DNA of 64,000 bases from NCBI GenBank assembly GCA_900541985.1, contig UQLX01000008.1, positions 13,433 to 77,432 of the forward strand. The letters run 5' to 3'. This document shows positions 51,263 through 60,374 of this stretch, in pieces (the stretch's first letter is position 1; the number at the start of each line of letters is the position of its first letter). The notes beneath the pieces are model-generated. The model saw nothing but the letters and a program-made list of their open reading frames with translations, did not search any database and had not been told where the DNA came from. The translations under genes were made by a program, and so were the position numbers. This DNA is from an uncultured Blautia sp. GTDB lineage: Bacteria > Bacillota > Clostridia > Lachnospirales > Lachnospiraceae.

Positions 51263-52045
51263 TCACGATCCGGTGCATCTGTGATATTCTCTGGTAAGCT
51301 TTTCGAGAAGCTCATCTTCCCCGTCTTCCGGCACCTGTGGCTTTGGCTTTTCTGCAAAATCCGCAAGTGCTTCACAGATCTCCCGGGCAAGACTGTCATC
51401 CGTCTGAACTTCCTGCAGAGCTCTTTCATATTCCTCCTGTGTTCCTGTACTGTGTACGGCAAGAAGGTAGGTTTTCAGGTCTTCCCTGTCACCGCCTGCT
51501 TCACAGGCCTTTTTGAAATATTCCAGCGCCTTGTCCATCTGAAAAAGATAGCAGAAGGCACATCCGAGATTATGACAGATACTCTTTGTCAGTCCCTCTC
51601 TGCATTCCTCCGGATCTTCGTTTTCCAGAATCTTCTGATAAACCTGGATCGCATGGACATACATTCCGTTTTCCATCAGCGCATCCCCTTTTTGCTTATC
51701 CCGGACAGGCTGCGGTTCTCTGTCAAGCTGCTGAAGCTTTCCGTTAAGGATTTTCAGTTCCTCATACGTCAGATAGTTGATCTCCTTAAAAACCGGATAC
51801 AGTACATCCTCCACACTGAAAAATTTACCAAGCACAGCGCGGAGCTTTCCCGCAAGTCCCGGAAGCTTCAGTTCGTCCTGAATCCAGGCACACAGATTCT
51901 CATTGATGATCGTCTGGTCTACCAGATAAAGGTTATAAAAAAGATAATAGCAAAGTTCCTCCAGCGTATAAATATTCGTACTGATATTCTCAATAAAATA
52001 CGGGATCTCTGCTTTCCTTGTCTGGCATAAAATATATCCGCTCAA
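51263..52045 (-). CDS. TPR-like protein of the DUF5716/DUF5717 operon
   Basis: A 260-residue soluble protein. Residues about 15-110 are a helical region with many aromatic residues (YTLEELCYYLFYNLYLVDQT), and residues 125-210 hold TPR-like helices (GDALMENGMYVHAIQVYQKIL, HNLGCAFCYLFQMDKALEYF). It starts at TTG (52043-52045), for which AAAGGAGG is correctly spaced; the open frame before it lies in the upstream gene. It is the last of three tightly linked genes. I do not recognise the family; a scaffold or co-chaperone role for the ATPase upstream is a guess from the TPR-like helices. Confidence 0.75.
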   Translation of the reverse strand: MSGYILCQTRKAEIPYFIENISTNIYTLEELCYYLFYNLYLVDQTIINENLCAWIQDELKLPGLAGKLRAVLGKFFSVEDVLYPVFKEINYLTYEELKILNGKLQQLDREPQPVRDKQKGDALMENGMYVHAIQVYQKILENEDPEECREGLTKSICHNLGCAFCYLFQMDKALEYFKKACEAGGDREDLKTYLLAVHSTGTQEEYERALQEVQTDDSLAREICEALADFAEKPKPQVPEDGEDELLEKLTREYHRCTGS

Positions 52046-52058
52046 TCCTTTTCCTCCT

Positions 52059-53306
52059 TTACCACTGGACAACCTCTTCCCATACCTTTCCACTGGACGG
52101 GAACATTTCTCCGAATCCCAGATCTCTGACGGTGATCCGACATTCTTTTCTTGAAATATACTGCAGCTTCAGGGACAGCCGTGTGGTTTTGTTTGGACGC
52201 TGCGGAAGATCCGGCAAAAGCATCCCCATACGCTTCTTTTCCGATTCCCCCATAGTGTTTACCACGAAGACCAGTTCCTCCGTATTATCCAGGATCAGCT
52301 CACAGGATGCTCTGCACTCATACCAGTTGGTTCCGGACACCAGAAGCGGATAGTAGGCGGGGGCACCCATCACGCGCATTTCCATCCCCACATCTTTCGT
52401 AACCAGTGAGCTTCCCAGATACCTGTATCCCTTTAGCCTCCTGTTAATGATCTTCTCTGCCCCGGCTCCGCAGGCTCCTGCCGCAAAAAGATTATTCCCG
52501 TAAAACACCTTTCTTTTCTGGTAACACAGAAGTTTTACGGATTTTCCTGCCCACTCCTGGTCAAATCCTTCGCCATTCATCTGGATACTGGAGTAAAGAT
52601 CTGTTCCCAGTGTATCCTTCACAAATTTATAAAAATCTTCGTCCCGTCCCTCCGGCTCTTCTCTCAGTTCTGTTTCTGCCGGATTTTCCAGACGGACGAG
52701 CACCGGTCTTGTGCCTGTACTCATAACAAGCTTCCGGAAGGTCACTCTGTTTCCTGCAAAGCTGTACCATCCCACACTTCGGTTCCATGTTTCCACCTTC
52801 TGTGTAAAAACATAATAATAAAAGCTCTCTTCATAATCCAGAAGACTGAACCGTTCTTCCGGAATTCCCAGAAATCCGGCAGCCTTCTGAAGATTCGCCA
52901 CCTGAACCGAATCCATAGTTTCCATGGACACGGTCAGATAACGGACATTTTTTTCAACCTCTGAAACCCCCAGAAATTTCAACATTCCTCCCAGGAAATG
53001 TCCCAGAAGTTCCCAGGGTTCCTTTTTTTCTCCTGCTACCTGGACTTTTTCCTGCATCATGGAAATCCCGTAAAGGTCATCCATGAGAAATCCGCCTTTT
53101 TCCCGGGCAAAATATTCTGCCTCCAGACCAATGCAGTAATCGCCCTGCTCTGCTCTCCTGCACAGGCAGGTAGGTGTCTCAAAAAGACTGCTGCCCACCT
53201 TCACCGGGAGAGAACGTGCTTCCTCTGCCTTACGGTCGTAATAACAGATCTGCGAATATTTTTTTCCAAAGTCTATACCAATGATCAAATCCCGCGTCTC
53301 GTTCAT
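52059..53306 (-). CDS. DUF5716 actin/Hsp70-fold ATPase-like protein
   Basis: A 415-residue protein with features of the actin-like ATPase fold: a phosphate-1 loop LIIGIDFGKKYSQICYYD (residues 7-24; compare GIDLGTT-S in Hsp70), a middle segment KNVRYLTVSMETMDSVQVANL, and an adenosine-loop-like NNLFAAGACGAGAEKI near residue 275. The last 120 residues are beta-rich and could be a binding domain. It overlaps the DUF5717 gene by 4 bp (ATGA) and precedes the TPR-like gene by 13 bp. It matches the family I know as DUF5716, which has no established function. No membrane segment or signal peptide is seen. Confidence 0.8.
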   Translation of the reverse strand: MNETRDLIIGIDFGKKYSQICYYDRKAEEARSLPVKVGSSLFETPTCLCRRAEQGDYCIGLEAEYFAREKGGFLMDDLYGISMMQEKVQVAGEKKEPWELLGHFLGGMLKFLGVSEVEKNVRYLTVSMETMDSVQVANLQKAAGFLGIPEERFSLLDYEESFYYYVFTQKVETWNRSVGWYSFAGNRVTFRKLVMSTGTRPVLVRLENPAETELREEPEGRDEDFYKFVKDTLGTDLYSSIQMNGEGFDQEWAGKSVKLLCYQKRKVFYGNNLFAAGACGAGAEKIINRRLKGYRYLGSSLVTKDVGMEMRVMGAPAYYPLLVSGTNWYECRASCELILDNTEELVFVVNTMGESEKKRMGMLLPDLPQRPNKTTRLSLKLQYISRKECRITVRDLGFGEMFPSSGKVWEEVVQW

Positions 53307-56300
53307 TTTTGCTGTTCCTTTTCTATGGTAAACATTTCTTTCACATACTGTTCCTGACGAAGATATTTTTTCAGTCCCTCTGTTACCTCACGGGATTTTT
53401 CCAGACGCCGTGCAGAAAGAATCTGATTCAGCAGCTGATACTTGCTTCCCGCTATGCCCTCGACCTTTTTCATGGTCATAGTTCTTTCCACTGTCTCACG
53501 GATTTCTCCTTCTCTCTCGATCCGGAAATAATAATGGAGCGTTTCCCCGTAAAACAGGGTAAAGGTCTTTGTAAAAATCCCCTGGTAAACCTCACGGAGA
53601 GGCTCACTTTTATATTCTCTCTGTCCTCCCAGACCCGCATCCAGCGCATAAAAAAGTGTAACCCTGGATTCCGGATGTGCATGACACTCCACAAAGGTTT
53701 TGTCATCCAGCTGCCATGGACTCAGAAGTATGGGATCCAGCCTTCGGAAAAATCCAAACGTCATGTGGTCTCCTGCACACTCCTCCAGAAGCTCCTCTGC
53801 CATTTTCTTCTGTTTTTCATTTACGAGCTTTTCTTTGGACAGATCCATCAGAAGTGCCAGATGGCAGACCCTGTTAACCGGCCAGTGATTTTCCCATGCG
53901 TATTCCAGTCGCCGCCTGATAAATCGTGTCATTGGATATTCTTTTACAAAAATACCATAAGCTACCTGAGTCAGATAGGCACCGATGATTCTTTCTTTCC
54001 CCGACTGTTTCACATAGGATTCCAGAACAGATTCTCCTTCTTTACGATAATCCGAGGTAAACATGAGCAGACAGAGAAGTCTTTCCTCCAGTTCGTAGGT
54101 ATCCATATCAAAGCCTTTTGCACTTTTCCATATGGAGAGCAGCTCATCTATCGGGTCGAAACGATAAAGCATCAGATAATGAAGTATCACTTCATCATAT
54201 TTTCCCTGTCTGTACACCTCTGATGCAAGAGCAAGAAGCTCTTCATCCTCAGCCATATCCGCTTTCAGTATCATACGGCTGGTCAGCTTCAGAAGACTGC
54301 TCAGATTCAGGCCCTCATATCCGTATTCCTCCACCAGTGCCATTGCCTGGCGGAACATTCTTCTGGAAATCAGCACCTCCAGAAGTTTCGGACGATCCAC
54401 GGAAACATATTCTTTGTAATCCATTGTACGCAGATAATAATCCAGATCCTCTCCCTGAACATGATCCGCATAATAATCCAGAAGCTGCCTGCATATCTCC
54501 CTTCGGTATTCCTGTGTACAGGCTGTTGCGGATGACAGTTCCTGAAAATAATTCAGATTATCCGGATTTATCTTATTCCGGCTGCAACAGTAAAGAAGAA
54601 CTCCCGGTTCTTTTACATTCAGCTTCAGGACTTTTTCAGCCACTTCTCTGTCATCGTTGAGTTTTTTCAGATTATAATGTATGGTAGACACATATCTCCG
54701 CTGTTTCTCATCCTGAAACAGGATTACCGCATCCTCCGTATAGATCCGCGGATAGGCAACTCCCTGTACACAGGGGTATACGTCTTCCTTCCCGAACTGG
54801 CTGTGACAGACAATCACCTGGCGGATTTTGCTGTCGTCACAGTAAAGACGACAGGTAAAAAGATGACGGGCTACCTGCTCTGCTTCTTCTCTGGTTTCCG
54901 GATCAAAGAGAAATTCCTGATAGAGAGCCGCATAGTTTTCATCCATACAGCCTTCTGCGATCTTCCTTCTGGCAAATTTCTCCATGGCATCCCTGTAGCC
55001 CTCATAGATCAGAGGCTCTTTTTCCTTATGTGCGATGACACTGGCGTACACAAATGCCTTTCTGTTGTCTCCCAGAGTATTGTCATTATAGTTAAAGTAC
55101 ATCAGCAAAGGCTTGGGCAGTTCTCTCTGATAGGAAATATCCATAGTCTCCACATAATATTCATATAATCTGGTAAGCCGCAGTCCCTGCTGTACTGCCA
55201 GTGAAAACCAGCGGAAATATTCCGGTTTCCTTGGATTCCCTTTCATAATATATTTGCAGACAGCCTCGAGGACATCCTCCGACGGGAATTTTTCGTAACC
55301 GGCCACCAGAGCCCGATAAAGACTGCCATTAAAGTTTTTTTCATACCCTGACAGATAGGCCAGGCGCATGACCAGTTCCTCTGTGAGAAGTCCCCTTCTT
55401 CCGGCATGACAGAACACCTGTATCCAAAAAGGACTGAGTCGATGAAAAAGACTGATATCCCTGCTGGCCAGTTCCCATGCTTCCATATAAAGCACCGGAC
55501 TGGTACAGCCCTTTTCAAACTGTTCTTCCATCATAAACAGACCTTCTGACGGAAGTTTTCTGTAACCGCCGTCCATCTGAAGGAGCAGCCACAGAAGTAT
55601 AAAGCTGTCCGATTTACGCATATGGAAATTCTGAAGTCTCCATACAGCCTGAGCCTTGTCCTTGTACAGCCCCACTGTCGTACAGAGATACAGATAAATT
55701 CCTGCAAGCTCCAGTTCCTCTTTTACAAACTCTTTATCCTGGAATCTCTTCAGGATCTCTGCCGCCTCCGGATCCTTTCCCTCCAGATGTGCAATATATG
55801 CCTCGAACATCTGGTATTCCGGGTAATCGCAGCCGGAGGCATGAAGCTGGTTAATAATAAAGCGGCAGCTGGATATCCATGTATGAAAATCCATTTTCCC
55901 CTCTCTGTATTCCAGATAATCTTTTACCAGAGAGGCTCTGTGACGCTTTTCCTCTGCTCTGATGTCTGCCCGTATAAGAGCGCTTCTGGAAGCCGTCACT
56001 TCATAAACCAGTTTCTGATAAGGGCTCCTTACAATAATCTGTCCGATCTGGTTGCCTTCCTTTAACCGGTCTGCATGAATTACATATTCAATCCGACAGG
56101 TACTTCCGATAAACTCTTCCTGCGTGATCACACGATGTTCCGCCTCAAGAAAATCACCGACCGGTTCCATCTCCAGACGAAGATGGCCCCAGCCGTTTTT
56201 CTGAATATCAAAAGATTCCTGCACTGATTCCTTTATATCATAAAATTCATTCCGGACAGTTTTCAGAGATATGGATACCGGCTCCTTTTCCTTCAGTCCG

Positions 56301-56848
56301 ACAAAGAACTCCTCCAGATGCTGATAAGTAACCGGTTGATGGGAAAGTCCTGCATAAAGAGCTTTCTGTTTTCTGTCAGCCCCTTTCATCATCATCGCGA
56401 AAGATTTATCTGTAAAAAGGCGATATGCCTCCCGAAAATCTCTTTTTGCGATTTCCCGGAAGCTTTCCATATTTTTTATCTCTCCTGCCGTGCTTCTGAA
56501 CTGATCTTTTCTGGCTCTGATCTCAAAAGGAATCTTGTATTCTCCGACAGAAGATGTGATACAGAGCCATCCTTCACAACAGTCCCCGGGCTTCATTCCC
56601 GTCCCGTCCGCTCCGTACGGAATGCAGACTGCGGTTCCTGAAAATCTGCGATTCCCGGGAACAAGCCTGCGGTTGGAAGATGTGATGTATCCCTGGATTT
56701 TTTCGTTATCTTCTGTACCAAGATAGAGTTCTCCTCTGACAGTTTCCCCGGCTTCCAGAGAAATCTCCAGTCTTTCCTGCGAAAAAAGAAGAGCCGGCTC
56801 CTCGTACCTGAATTTTCCATTGAGTAATTGTTCTATCTTTTTCTTCAA
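53303..56848 (-). CDS. DUF5717 large solenoid protein
   Basis: An 1181-residue protein without signal peptide or membrane helix. Residues about 15-125 are beta-rich (LEISLEAGETVRGELYLG...), followed by a helical link, a second beta-rich part (190-295), and then some 750 residues of helical, TPR-like hairpins (for example HLFTCRLYCDD, ILHYLMLYRFDPIDELLSIW). The last 120 residues are beta-rich then helical. This matches DUF5717, found in Lachnospiraceae beside DUF5716. Translation starts at TTG (56846-56848) after AAAGGTG. It lies 22 bp after the PfkB kinase gene, so read-through from the sugar operon is possible. Function unknown. Confidence 0.8.
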   Translation of the reverse strand: MKKKIEQLLNGKFRYEEPALLFSQERLEISLEAGETVRGELYLGTEDNEKIQGYITSSNRRLVPGNRRFSGTAVCIPYGADGTGMKPGDCCEGWLCITSSVGEYKIPFEIRARKDQFRSTAGEIKNMESFREIAKRDFREAYRLFTDKSFAMMMKGADRKQKALYAGLSHQPVTYQHLEEFFVGLKEKEPVSISLKTVRNEFYDIKESVQESFDIQKNGWGHLRLEMEPVGDFLEAEHRVITQEEFIGSTCRIEYVIHADRLKEGNQIGQIIVRSPYQKLVYEVTASRSALIRADIRAEEKRHRASLVKDYLEYREGKMDFHTWISSCRFIINQLHASGCDYPEYQMFEAYIAHLEGKDPEAAEILKRFQDKEFVKEELELAGIYLYLCTTVGLYKDKAQAVWRLQNFHMRKSDSFILLWLLLQMDGGYRKLPSEGLFMMEEQFEKGCTSPVLYMEAWELASRDISLFHRLSPFWIQVFCHAGRRGLLTEELVMRLAYLSGYEKNFNGSLYRALVAGYEKFPSEDVLEAVCKYIMKGNPRKPEYFRWFSLAVQQGLRLTRLYEYYVETMDISYQRELPKPLLMYFNYNDNTLGDNRKAFVYASVIAHKEKEPLIYEGYRDAMEKFARRKIAEGCMDENYAALYQEFLFDPETREEAEQVARHLFTCRLYCDDSKIRQVIVCHSQFGKEDVYPCVQGVAYPRIYTEDAVILFQDEKQRRYVSTIHYNLKKLNDDREVAEKVLKLNVKEPGVLLYCCSRNKINPDNLNYFQELSSATACTQEYRREICRQLLDYYADHVQGEDLDYYLRTMDYKEYVSVDRPKLLEVLISRRMFRQAMALVEEYGYEGLNLSSLLKLTSRMILKADMAEDEELLALASEVYRQGKYDEVILHYLMLYRFDPIDELLSIWKSAKGFDMDTYELEERLLCLLMFTSDYRKEGESVLESYVKQSGKERIIGAYLTQVAYGIFVKEYPMTRFIRRRLEYAWENHWPVNRVCHLALLMDLSKEKLVNEKQKKMAEELLEECAGDHMTFGFFRRLDPILLSPWQLDDKTFVECHAHPESRVTLFYALDAGLGGQREYKSEPLREVYQGIFTKTFTLFYGETLHYYFRIEREGEIRETVERTMTMKKVEGIAGSKYQLLNQILSARRLEKSREVTEGLKKYLRQEQYVKEMFTIEKEQQK

Positions 56849-56870
56849 TATGGTTCACCTTTTTGTCCTT

Positions 56871-57776
56871 TTATCTTTTTGGGTCTTCATCCTGTAAAAT
56901 AATTTTTTCCACCTCTTCCCGGAGCGGGATGGAATCCGTAGCGCCCGGTCTGGAAACAGCAATGGCAGAAGCTTTAGCCGCCATCTGAAGTCCCTCCTGC
57001 ACCGACATTCCATCTATAATGGAAGCAATAAAATATCCAGTAAATGTATCTCCTGCCGCAGTGGTATCCACTGCCTTTACCCTGTAAATTCCCTGACGGT
57101 AAATCCCGGTTTCATCCTGATAAACAGATCCGTCTCCACCCAGTGTCAGCACAACCTTCGCCCTTGGATAAAGTTCCTGCATTTTTGCAAGGATCTTATC
57201 CGGCTCCTTTTCTCCCGTGATCTGGAAGCCTTCAATCTCATTTACCAGAAACAGGTTTACTTTTGACATATCACAGGCATCAAGCCCGGCGTCGTATGGA
57301 GATGGATTAAGTACGATCATCATCCCTTTTTCATAAGCCTTATCAATGATGTAATCTAATTCATTAATTTCATTCTGAAGTACGATAATATCTCCTTTTT
57401 CAAAGAAATCCAGCACTTCATCCACAAACTCTCGTGTAATCTGACGATTAGAACCGCCAAAAAGCAGGATACAATTCTGTCCATCTCTGTCTACCTGGAT
57501 CATAGTGTGGCCGCAGGGACCTTCTACCCGGCGTACATATTTGGTGTCAACACCGTTTTCTTCACATGTCTCCACAAGAGGATCTCCTCCCTCACCCACC
57601 AGCGCCGCATGGTACACAGAAACGCCGGCCTTTGCCAGGGCAATGGACTGATTCAGTCCCTTTCCGCCGCAGAAGGTATCACGTCTGCTGGAGGCTCTTG
57701 TTTCTCCCGGAATCAGAATGCTTTCTACCTGATAAACATAATCCATATTCATGGATCCAAAATTCAATACCTTCAT
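56871..57776 (-). CDS. rbsK: PfkB-family sugar kinase, ribokinase-like
   Basis: A 301-residue kinase. It has the PfkB N-terminal region (NMDYVYQVESILIPGETRASS), the GGKGLNQSIALAKAG motif and the C-terminal ATP/catalytic motif TTAAGDTFTGYF with catalytic Asp. It is closest to ribokinase, which makes ribose 5-phosphate, but the sugar is not proven. The ATG at 57776 with GGGAGGG is chosen. It belongs functionally with the importer upstream, although a hairpin and a possible own promoter separate it from the GATase-like gene. Confidence 0.88.
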   Translation of the reverse strand: MKVLNFGSMNMDYVYQVESILIPGETRASSRRDTFCGGKGLNQSIALAKAGVSVYHAALVGEGGDPLVETCEENGVDTKYVRRVEGPCGHTMIQVDRDGQNCILLFGGSNRQITREFVDEVLDFFEKGDIIVLQNEINELDYIIDKAYEKGMMIVLNPSPYDAGLDACDMSKVNLFLVNEIEGFQITGEKEPDKILAKMQELYPRAKVVLTLGGDGSVYQDETGIYRQGIYRVKAVDTTAAGDTFTGYFIASIIDGMSVQEGLQMAAKASAIAVSRPGATDSIPLREEVEKIILQDEDPKR

Positions 57777-57811
57777 AAAACACCCTCCCACTATAAAACT
57801 CTATCGGTATT

Positions 57812-57840
57812 ATTTTGCCATATTTTCTGAAAAAACGCAA
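57812..57840 (-). promoter_or_regulatory. Possible internal promoter ahead of rbsK
   Basis: On the minus strand TTGCGT (57835-57840), a 17-bp spacer and CAAAAT (57812-57817), about 36 bp upstream of the rbsK start codon. It could drive rbsK and the DUF5717 operon apart from the transporter. Confidence 0.4.
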
Positions 57841-57918
57841 CTGGTGTCATAAGATATACGCAAACACACTTTTTTTACTTCTCCTGCATTCCCTCTATCA
57901 TAATTTGCATAAAAATAC

Positions 57919-57974
57919 AAAAGCTGTCCCAAAATTGGATTTTCTCAGGAACCCCCAATCTCTGAACAGCTTTT
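57919..57974 (-). terminator. Hairpin terminator after GATase-like gene
   Basis: AAAAGCTGT and ACAGCTTTT enclose a longer internal helix around ATTGG/CCAAT; on the minus strand the hairpin is followed by GTATTTTT. It lies 8 bp after the stop of the GATase-like gene and would end or attenuate the importer transcript ahead of rbsK. Confidence 0.6.
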
Positions 57975-57982
57975 TTTGATTT

Positions 57983-58726
57983 TTATGCTCTTGTCAGCCA
58001 GTTTACAATGCCCTGCCACATGGCATCATAATACTCCCATTCACAGAATTCCGGCGGAGCCCAGTGAGGCGCACAGTCTGTAGTGCAGACTGCGCTTCGA
58101 CCCTCTCCGTATTCCCCAAATACAATAAACGGATCATTATCTACCATAGCGGCCACAACGGATCCATCTCTGGGAATACACTTATTATAACCAAGCACCT
58201 GAGGGAATTCCACTGGAATCCCTTCCAACGCCTCATGTTTGGCAGTCATCACCGGTGTTACGCCTTCGCAGTGCTCCATACGGTCATCCACTGTCAGTAC
58301 TTCTACGGGAAGCACCTCCTGCACCGAAGTATCATGCCATTTACCTTTCCCGTCAATACCTGCAAAGGTCATATAACCGCCCACCATAAGAAGCCCTCCT
58401 CCGGAAAGCACATAATCCCGAAGAAGCATGGTGCGGTTTGGTCTTTTTTCACTTCTGCTGAAGGTTGCTGTAGGCAGAAGCAGGGTATGTGCTCCAATGT
58501 CAGACAAAATTACCGCATCATACTGTTTCAGTTCTTCCATGGTAAAAGGAAATCCGTCCATCGCCAGATGATTCGGGAGAAAATCCACCTCATAGCCGCC
58601 CTTCTCCAACGCAGCCTTCAGCCATTTTTCTCCTGATTCGTACACAGACGTATGAAAGGTATCGAATCCTTTTACATGCGTGGTAAAACTCATCCAGGAT
58701 TCTCCTGCAAGCAATGCTTTTTTCAT
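57983..58726 (-). CDS. Glutamine amidotransferase-like fold protein (PF07090 type)
   Basis: A 247-residue protein with a class I GATase-like fold: MKKALLAGESWMSF start, QYDAVILSDIGAHTLLLP, and the nucleophile-elbow region GGGLLMVGGYMTFAG. No cysteine occupies the elbow, so amidotransferase activity is unlikely. The end, APPEFCEWEYYDAMWQGIVNWL, is typical of the family often found with sugar catabolism genes. It lies 20 bp downstream of the isomerase gene. Its role is unknown; it may act on a sugar or be a binding protein. Confidence 0.78.
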   Translation of the reverse strand: MKKALLAGESWMSFTTHVKGFDTFHTSVYESGEKWLKAALEKGGYEVDFLPNHLAMDGFPFTMEELKQYDAVILSDIGAHTLLLPTATFSRSEKRPNRTMLLRDYVLSGGGLLMVGGYMTFAGIDGKGKWHDTSVQEVLPVEVLTVDDRMEHCEGVTPVMTAKHEALEGIPVEFPQVLGYNKCIPRDGSVVAAMVDNDPFIVFGEYGEGRSAVCTTDCAPHWAPPEFCEWEYYDAMWQGIVNWLTRA

Positions 58727-58746
58727 AGATCTGAATTCCTCCCTGA

Positions 58747-59319
58747 TCAGATATTTTCCGGTTTATCCATTAATTCCAGAGGATAATCCCCAAGACGTTT
58801 TACTTCAAATCCATTTGCCTTAAATTCCTCATAATCAAAGGCATTTAACTCATCAATTGAAAGTTTATGGAATTCGTAAAAGTTTGGCCACCATTCATAT
58901 CCGCTTCCCAATTCTGCATTCAGATAAGCGTCTGCAATATCCTTGCCCATTTGAGGTGCTACATAAAAAGCTCCCATTGCCAGCACATTAACACCGTTCC
59001 CTGTAATAGCCCGAAGAGCAGCCGGAACACTTTCCACAACACCTGCATGAACTCCGGGACACTTGCTTGCTGCAATGTGAATTCCCATTCCGGTTCCGCA
59101 GAACACAAGGGCGCGTTCAAATTCCTTTTCACTGATCTTAGCTCCGACTTTCAATCCAATACGGTGAAACATTTCCGGATTTTCTTCGTCAGCGGACTTT
59201 ACCCCAATATCCGTGACCTTCCATCCTTTTGCCTTCAGGTGGGCAACCACCGCTTCCTTCAAAGGAAATCCGGCAAAGTCTGCTCCGACCAATATTTCTT
59301 TATCTTTTACCATCTTCAT
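58747..59319 (-). CDS. RpiB/LacAB-family sugar-phosphate isomerase
   Basis: A 190-residue isomerase. It has the VGADFAGFPLKEAVVAHLK start (compare GSDHAG in RpiB; here the His is replaced by Phe), the active-site Cys in VFCGTGMGIHIAASK, and NVLAMGAF. About 40 extra C-terminal residues (EWWPNFYEFHKLSIDELNAF...) are not in ordinary RpiB (about 150). Together with the changed GADFAG motif this points to a substrate other than ribose 5-phosphate. It lies between the permease and the GATase-like gene. Confidence 0.85.
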   Translation of the reverse strand: MKMVKDKEILVGADFAGFPLKEAVVAHLKAKGWKVTDIGVKSADEENPEMFHRIGLKVGAKISEKEFERALVFCGTGMGIHIAASKCPGVHAGVVESVPAALRAITGNGVNVLAMGAFYVAPQMGKDIADAYLNAELGSGYEWWPNFYEFHKLSIDELNAFDYEEFKANGFEVKRLGDYPLELMDKPENI

Positions 59320-59363
59320 TTTGTGTTTCCTCCCAATACATTATTGTGATACCCGCTCCTGCT

Positions 59364-60374
59364 TTATGCTTTTTTCTTAGACAGCTTGATATTGTTGTCT
59401 GCAAAATAGTTGAAAACCATTACCAAAATCAGAACCAGACCCCAGATCAGAGAAATATAATAGCTGCTGATCTGCGGGAAACGGTTGATTCCGGTTTCCA
59501 ATGCTTTTACAAGGAAAATAGCCAGCAATACACCGCTGATCTTTCCTTTTCCGCCATTCGGATTTACACCGCCCAGAACTACAATCATAATACACTGCAA
59601 GGTGTAATTACTGCCGTAATCAGAACGTGCTGAATTATAATTTGCCAGCATAATCATTCCTCCAAGCGCAGAACAAATACCGGAAATAATATAGGTTTTG
59701 ATCAAAATCAGATCCACCTTCAGACCGCTGTATTTTGCAACATTCTGGTTTGTTCCGGTGAGAATCAGTTTCTTGCCGTAAGTGGTTTTTCCAAGAAGCA
59801 CCGCCAAAATTACCGCAACAACCGCAAAAACCAAAAACTGTATCGGAATACCAAAAATACGATTGTTGATGGAATAAGAATATTCACTCGGAAATCCGCT
59901 GATAGCGCTTCCGTTCGTCAGTACAAGACCAATACCGGTAAACAGCTGTCCCGTACCAAGAGTTGCCAGAATAGGCGGGATATGCACTTTGGAAATCAGT
60001 ATACCATTGATAGCTCCTGTGAGCATACCAATCAAAATTGCCAGAACAAAGAGTACAGGAATCCAGGCAGGACTGATACTTCCGGTCTCTCCTCCGATTT
60101 TCATCATAAGAAGCGCCATGGAAATGCCTGTCATATTTGCCACGCCTACTGTGGAAAGATCAATTCCTCCAGTGATCATACACACCATCACACCAAGAGA
60201 CATAAGACCAAATTCCGGAAACTGCGCGAACATAGTCTGGAAATTCACAAGCGTATAAAATTTTGAAAACCTTGTGGCAGCCATAAAAGCAAGCCAGAGA
60301 ATGGTAATAATGATCAGTCTCCACAAATGTGGATTGCTGTTCACAATACGTCTGATACTTCTTTTCTTTTCCAT
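59364..60374 (-). CDS. Sugar ABC transporter permease (RbsC-like) 2
   Basis: A 336-residue membrane protein with about 8-10 helices and the branched-chain/sugar permease signature: GVMVCMITGGIDLSTVGVANM, GAINGILISKVHIPPILATLGTG and GGVNPNGGKGKISGVLLA. It pairs with the permease encoded upstream; the two overlap by 1 bp (TAATG), so their synthesis is coupled. It would form the membrane channel of a pentose/hexose importer of the CUT2 type. Confidence 0.93.
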   Translation of the reverse strand: MEKKRSIRRIVNSNPHLWRLIIITILWLAFMAATRFSKFYTLVNFQTMFAQFPEFGLMSLGVMVCMITGGIDLSTVGVANMTGISMALLMMKIGGETGSISPAWIPVLFVLAILIGMLTGAINGILISKVHIPPILATLGTGQLFTGIGLVLTNGSAISGFPSEYSYSINNRIFGIPIQFLVFAVVAVILAVLLGKTTYGKKLILTGTNQNVAKYSGLKVDLILIKTYIISGICSALGGMIMLANYNSARSDYGSNYTLQCIMIVVLGGVNPNGGKGKISGVLLAIFLVKALETGINRFPQISSYYISLIWGLVLILVMVFNYFADNNIKLSKKKA

